Notes under the pieces: generated by a model
Databases searched by the model: none
What the model saw: the letters and a program-made list of their open reading frames with translations, nothing else
What the model was told of the DNA's origin: nothing
Shown: piece by piece, positions 6,969 to 8,561 of the stretch
How the letters are laid out: each line of letters begins with the position of its first letter
Position numbering within the stretch: position 1 is the stretch's first letter
Made by a program: the position numbers and the translations under genes
NCBI GenBank assembly: GCA_018268695.1
Contig: JAFDWD010000001.1
Span: 1-8,561 of the forward strand
From: Actinomycetota bacterium
GTDB taxonomy: Bacteria > Actinomycetota > Thermoleophilia > Solirubrobacterales > 70-9
Direction of reading: 5' to 3'
Length of the DNA: 8,561 nucleotides

Positions 6969-8561
6969 TGAGGGTTCTCCGTAGAAGTTGAAGTGTCGTC
7001 GGCACCTGTTTCGGTGTCGCCGTTCGCGTCGTTCTCGACGATGCGTTGCAGACCACTGAGCTTGGAGCCTTCGTCCAGGCCGATCAGCGTCACGCCTTGG
7101 GTGGCTCGTCCGAGTTCGCGGATTTCCGCGACGCGTGTGCGTACGAGCACGCCCTTGTCGGTGATCAGCATGATCTCGTCGTCCGCGTGCACCAGGGTGG
7201 CCGCAACGACCTTGCCGTTGCGCTCACTCTGCTGAATCGCAATCATGCCCTTGGTTCCGCGGCCATGACGGGTGTACTCGGTAATATTTGTACGTTTTCC
7301 GAATCCGTTCTCGGTTGCCGTGAGCACGCTCTGCTGCTCGTCCTCGGCCACCAGCATGGCGATCACGCGCTGGGTTTCCTCCAGCGTCATGCCCTTCACG
7401 CCGCGGGCGTTGCGGCCCATGGGGCGTACGTCGTTCTCGTCGAAGCGCGCCGCCTTGCCGCCGTCGGAGAACAGCATCACGTCGTGCTTGCCGTCCGTAA
7501 GCGCCGCGCCGATGAGGAAGTCGCCGTCGTCCAGGTCCACGGCAATGATGCCGGCCTTGCGCGGGTTGCTGAATTCGTCCAGCGCCGTCTTCTTGACCGT
7601 GCCCATGGAGGTGGCCATGAAGACGAACTGGTCGGCCGGGAAGGTGCGCTTGTCGCCGGTGAGCGGCAGCACCACGTTGATCTTCTCGCCCTCTTGCAGC
7701 GGGAACATGTTGACGATGGGGCGCCCGCGCGAGCCGCGCGAGCCGGCCGGCACTTCCCAGACCTTGAGCCAGTACAGGCGCCCGCGGTTGGAGAAGCACA
7801 GGATGTAGTCGTGCGTATTGGCGATGAAGAGCTGGTCGATCCAGTCGTCTTCCTTGGTCGCCGTGGCCTGCTTGCCGCGCCCGCCGCGCTTTTGCGCGCG
7901 GTATTCGCCCAGCGGCTGGCTCTTGATGTAGCCGCTGTGCGAGAGCGTGACCACCATGTCGGTGGGCGTGATCAGGTCTTCGGTGGACAGGTCGTAGGCG
8001 CTGTGCTCCACCTGGCTGCGGCGCGCGCCCACCTTGGTGTTGCCGAACTCCTGCTTCACCGCGGTGAGTTCCTCACCGATGATGGTGGACACGCGCGCCG
8101 GCTTGGCCAGGATGTCGAGCAGGTCCTCGATCTCGGCCATGACTTCCTTGTACTCGGCCACGATCTTGTCCTGCTCCAGGCCCGTGAGGCGCTGCAGGCG
8201 CATCTGCAGGATTTCTTGCGCCTGCGTGTCCGACAGGCGGTACAGCCCGTCGCCGCCCATGCCGAATTCCTTTTCCAGGCCCTCGGGGCGGTAGTCGTCG
8301 GCATTGACCGTGCCGCCGTCGGCACGCGTGCGGGTCAGCATCTCGCGCACCAGCTTGCTGTCCCAGCTGCGGGCCATGAGCTCGGCCTTGGCCACCGGAG
8401 GTGTAGGTGCGTTGCGGATGATCGCGATGAAGTCGTCGATGTTGGCCAGCGCCACGGCCAGGCCTTCGAGCACGTGGCCGCGATCGCGCGCCTTGCGCAG
8501 GTTGAACACCGTGCGGCGGGTGACCACTTCGCGGCGGTGCTGCAGAAAGACCTCGACCAGG
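6965..8561 (-). CDS. gyrA: DNA gyrase subunit A, C-terminal part (5' end outside window)
   Basis: The window holds the last 531 residues plus the TGA stop. GyrA is the DNA-cleaving subunit of the A2B2 gyrase that introduces negative supercoils. The first visible residues, LVEVFLQHRREVVTRRT, are the conserved end of the breakage-reunion core. The coiled-coil and dimer gate follow, with DGLYRLSDTQAQEILQMRLQ (103-122) then RLTGLEQDK. The catalytic tyrosine and quinolone-resistance region lie upstream, outside the window. The C-terminal DNA-wrapping beta-pinwheel shows the GyrA box QKRGGRGK (residues 223-230 of the visible part). Six blade-like repeats follow the pattern hydrophobic strand, G-x-x-K/R, strand; examples are LSHSGYIKSQPL, MATSMGTVKKTAL, ITDKGVLVRTRV. 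The box marks gyrase rather than topoisomerase IV ParC. The tail is acidic (NDANGDTETGADDTSTST), as in other gyrases. The stop overlaps the next gene's start (GTGA). Confidence 0.98.
   Translation of the reverse strand, partial: LVEVFLQHRREVVTRRTVFNLRKARDRGHVLEGLAVALANIDDFIAIIRNAPTPPVAKAELMARSWDSKLVREMLTRTRADGGTVNADDYRPEGLEKEFGMGGDGLYRLSDTQAQEILQMRLQRLTGLEQDKIVAEYKEVMAEIEDLLDILAKPARVSTIIGEELTAVKQEFGNTKVGARRSQVEHSAYDLSTEDLITPTDMVVTLSHSGYIKSQPLGEYRAQKRGGRGKQATATKEDDWIDQLFIANTHDYILCFSNRGRLYWLKVWEVPAGSRGSRGRPIVNMFPLQEGEKINVVLPLTGDKRTFPADQFVFMATSMGTVKKTALDEFSNPRKAGIIAVDLDDGDFLIGAALTDGKHDVMLFSDGGKAARFDENDVRPMGRNARGVKGMTLEETQRVIAMLVAEDEQQSVLTATENGFGKRTNITEYTRHGRGTKGMIAIQQSERNGKVVAATLVHADDEIMLITDKGVLVRTRVAEIRELGRATQGVTLIGLDEGSKLSGLQRIVENDANGDTETGADDTSTSTENPQ
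6977..6980 (-). promoter_or_regulatory. Ribosome-binding site of the DUF2059 gene, within gyrA
   Basis: GGAG on the minus strand lies 8 nt before the GTG at 6968, inside the last codons of gyrA. It supports the GTG start and the 4-nt overlap with the gyrA stop, because no ATG lies near the beginning of the signal peptide. Confidence 0.6.

Noticed and set aside
8525..8527. GTG in gyrA as a gene start
   Set aside because: Codons upstream to the window edge continue the conserved GyrA sequence (VFLQHRRE), so the GTG is an internal valine and the gene is simply cut by the window.
1..8561. Mobile elements, CRISPR arrays, tRNA/rRNA genes, phage or toxin-antitoxin modules
   Set aside because: No direct-repeat arrays, terminal inverted repeats, transposase motifs or tRNA-like cloverleaf were seen. 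Coding is nearly continuous and housekeeping in nature.

Overview
The window is a GC-rich chromosomal segment in which every real gene lies on the minus strand. Read in the direction of transcription (high to low coordinates) the order is gyrA (3' part), a DUF2059 secreted protein, serC, pheA, tyrA, a fused aroA-cmk, and rpsA (5' part). This core order, gyrA to serC-pheA-tyrA-aroA-cmk-rpsA, is a known conserved neighbourhood of Burkholderiales (Betaproteobacteria). The single-polypeptide AroA-Cmk protein and the absence of hisC between pheA and tyrA point to the Comamonadaceae (Acidovorax/Variovorax-like). The genus cannot be fixed from the sequence alone.

Layout: 8561-6965 holds the C-terminal 531 residues of DNA gyrase subunit A. 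Its stop overlaps by 4 nt the GTG start of a small exported DUF2059 protein (6968-6387), whose stop in turn overlaps by 4 nt the GTG start of serC (6390-5269). pheA (5263-4145) follows after 5 nt and tyrA (4135-3251) after 9 nt. The bifunctional aroA-cmk gene (3207-1177) starts 43 nt after tyrA. A 202-nt gap (1176-975) then leads to rpsA (974 to the window edge). The gap holds three inverted repeats, and a candidate sigma70-type promoter for rpsA lies upstream of it inside the cmk part of the fusion.

Together the genes join phosphoserine/PLP metabolism (SerC), the EPSP step of the shikimate pathway (AroA), the chorismate branch to phenylalanine and tyrosine (PheA, TyrA), and pyrimidine nucleotide salvage (Cmk). 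These are flanked by two housekeeping information genes (gyrA, rpsA). The spacing from gyrA to aroA-cmk suggests one translationally coupled transcript, with rpsA probably receiving extra transcription from its own promoter(s).

I found no mobile element, CRISPR array, tRNA, rRNA or phage remnant. Nothing here is a clearly new biological system. The points most worth a second look are regulatory (a promoter-like, codon-atypical patch in cmk and a structured rpsA leader), the gene fusion, and the uncharacterised DUF2059 protein coupled to gyrA and serC.
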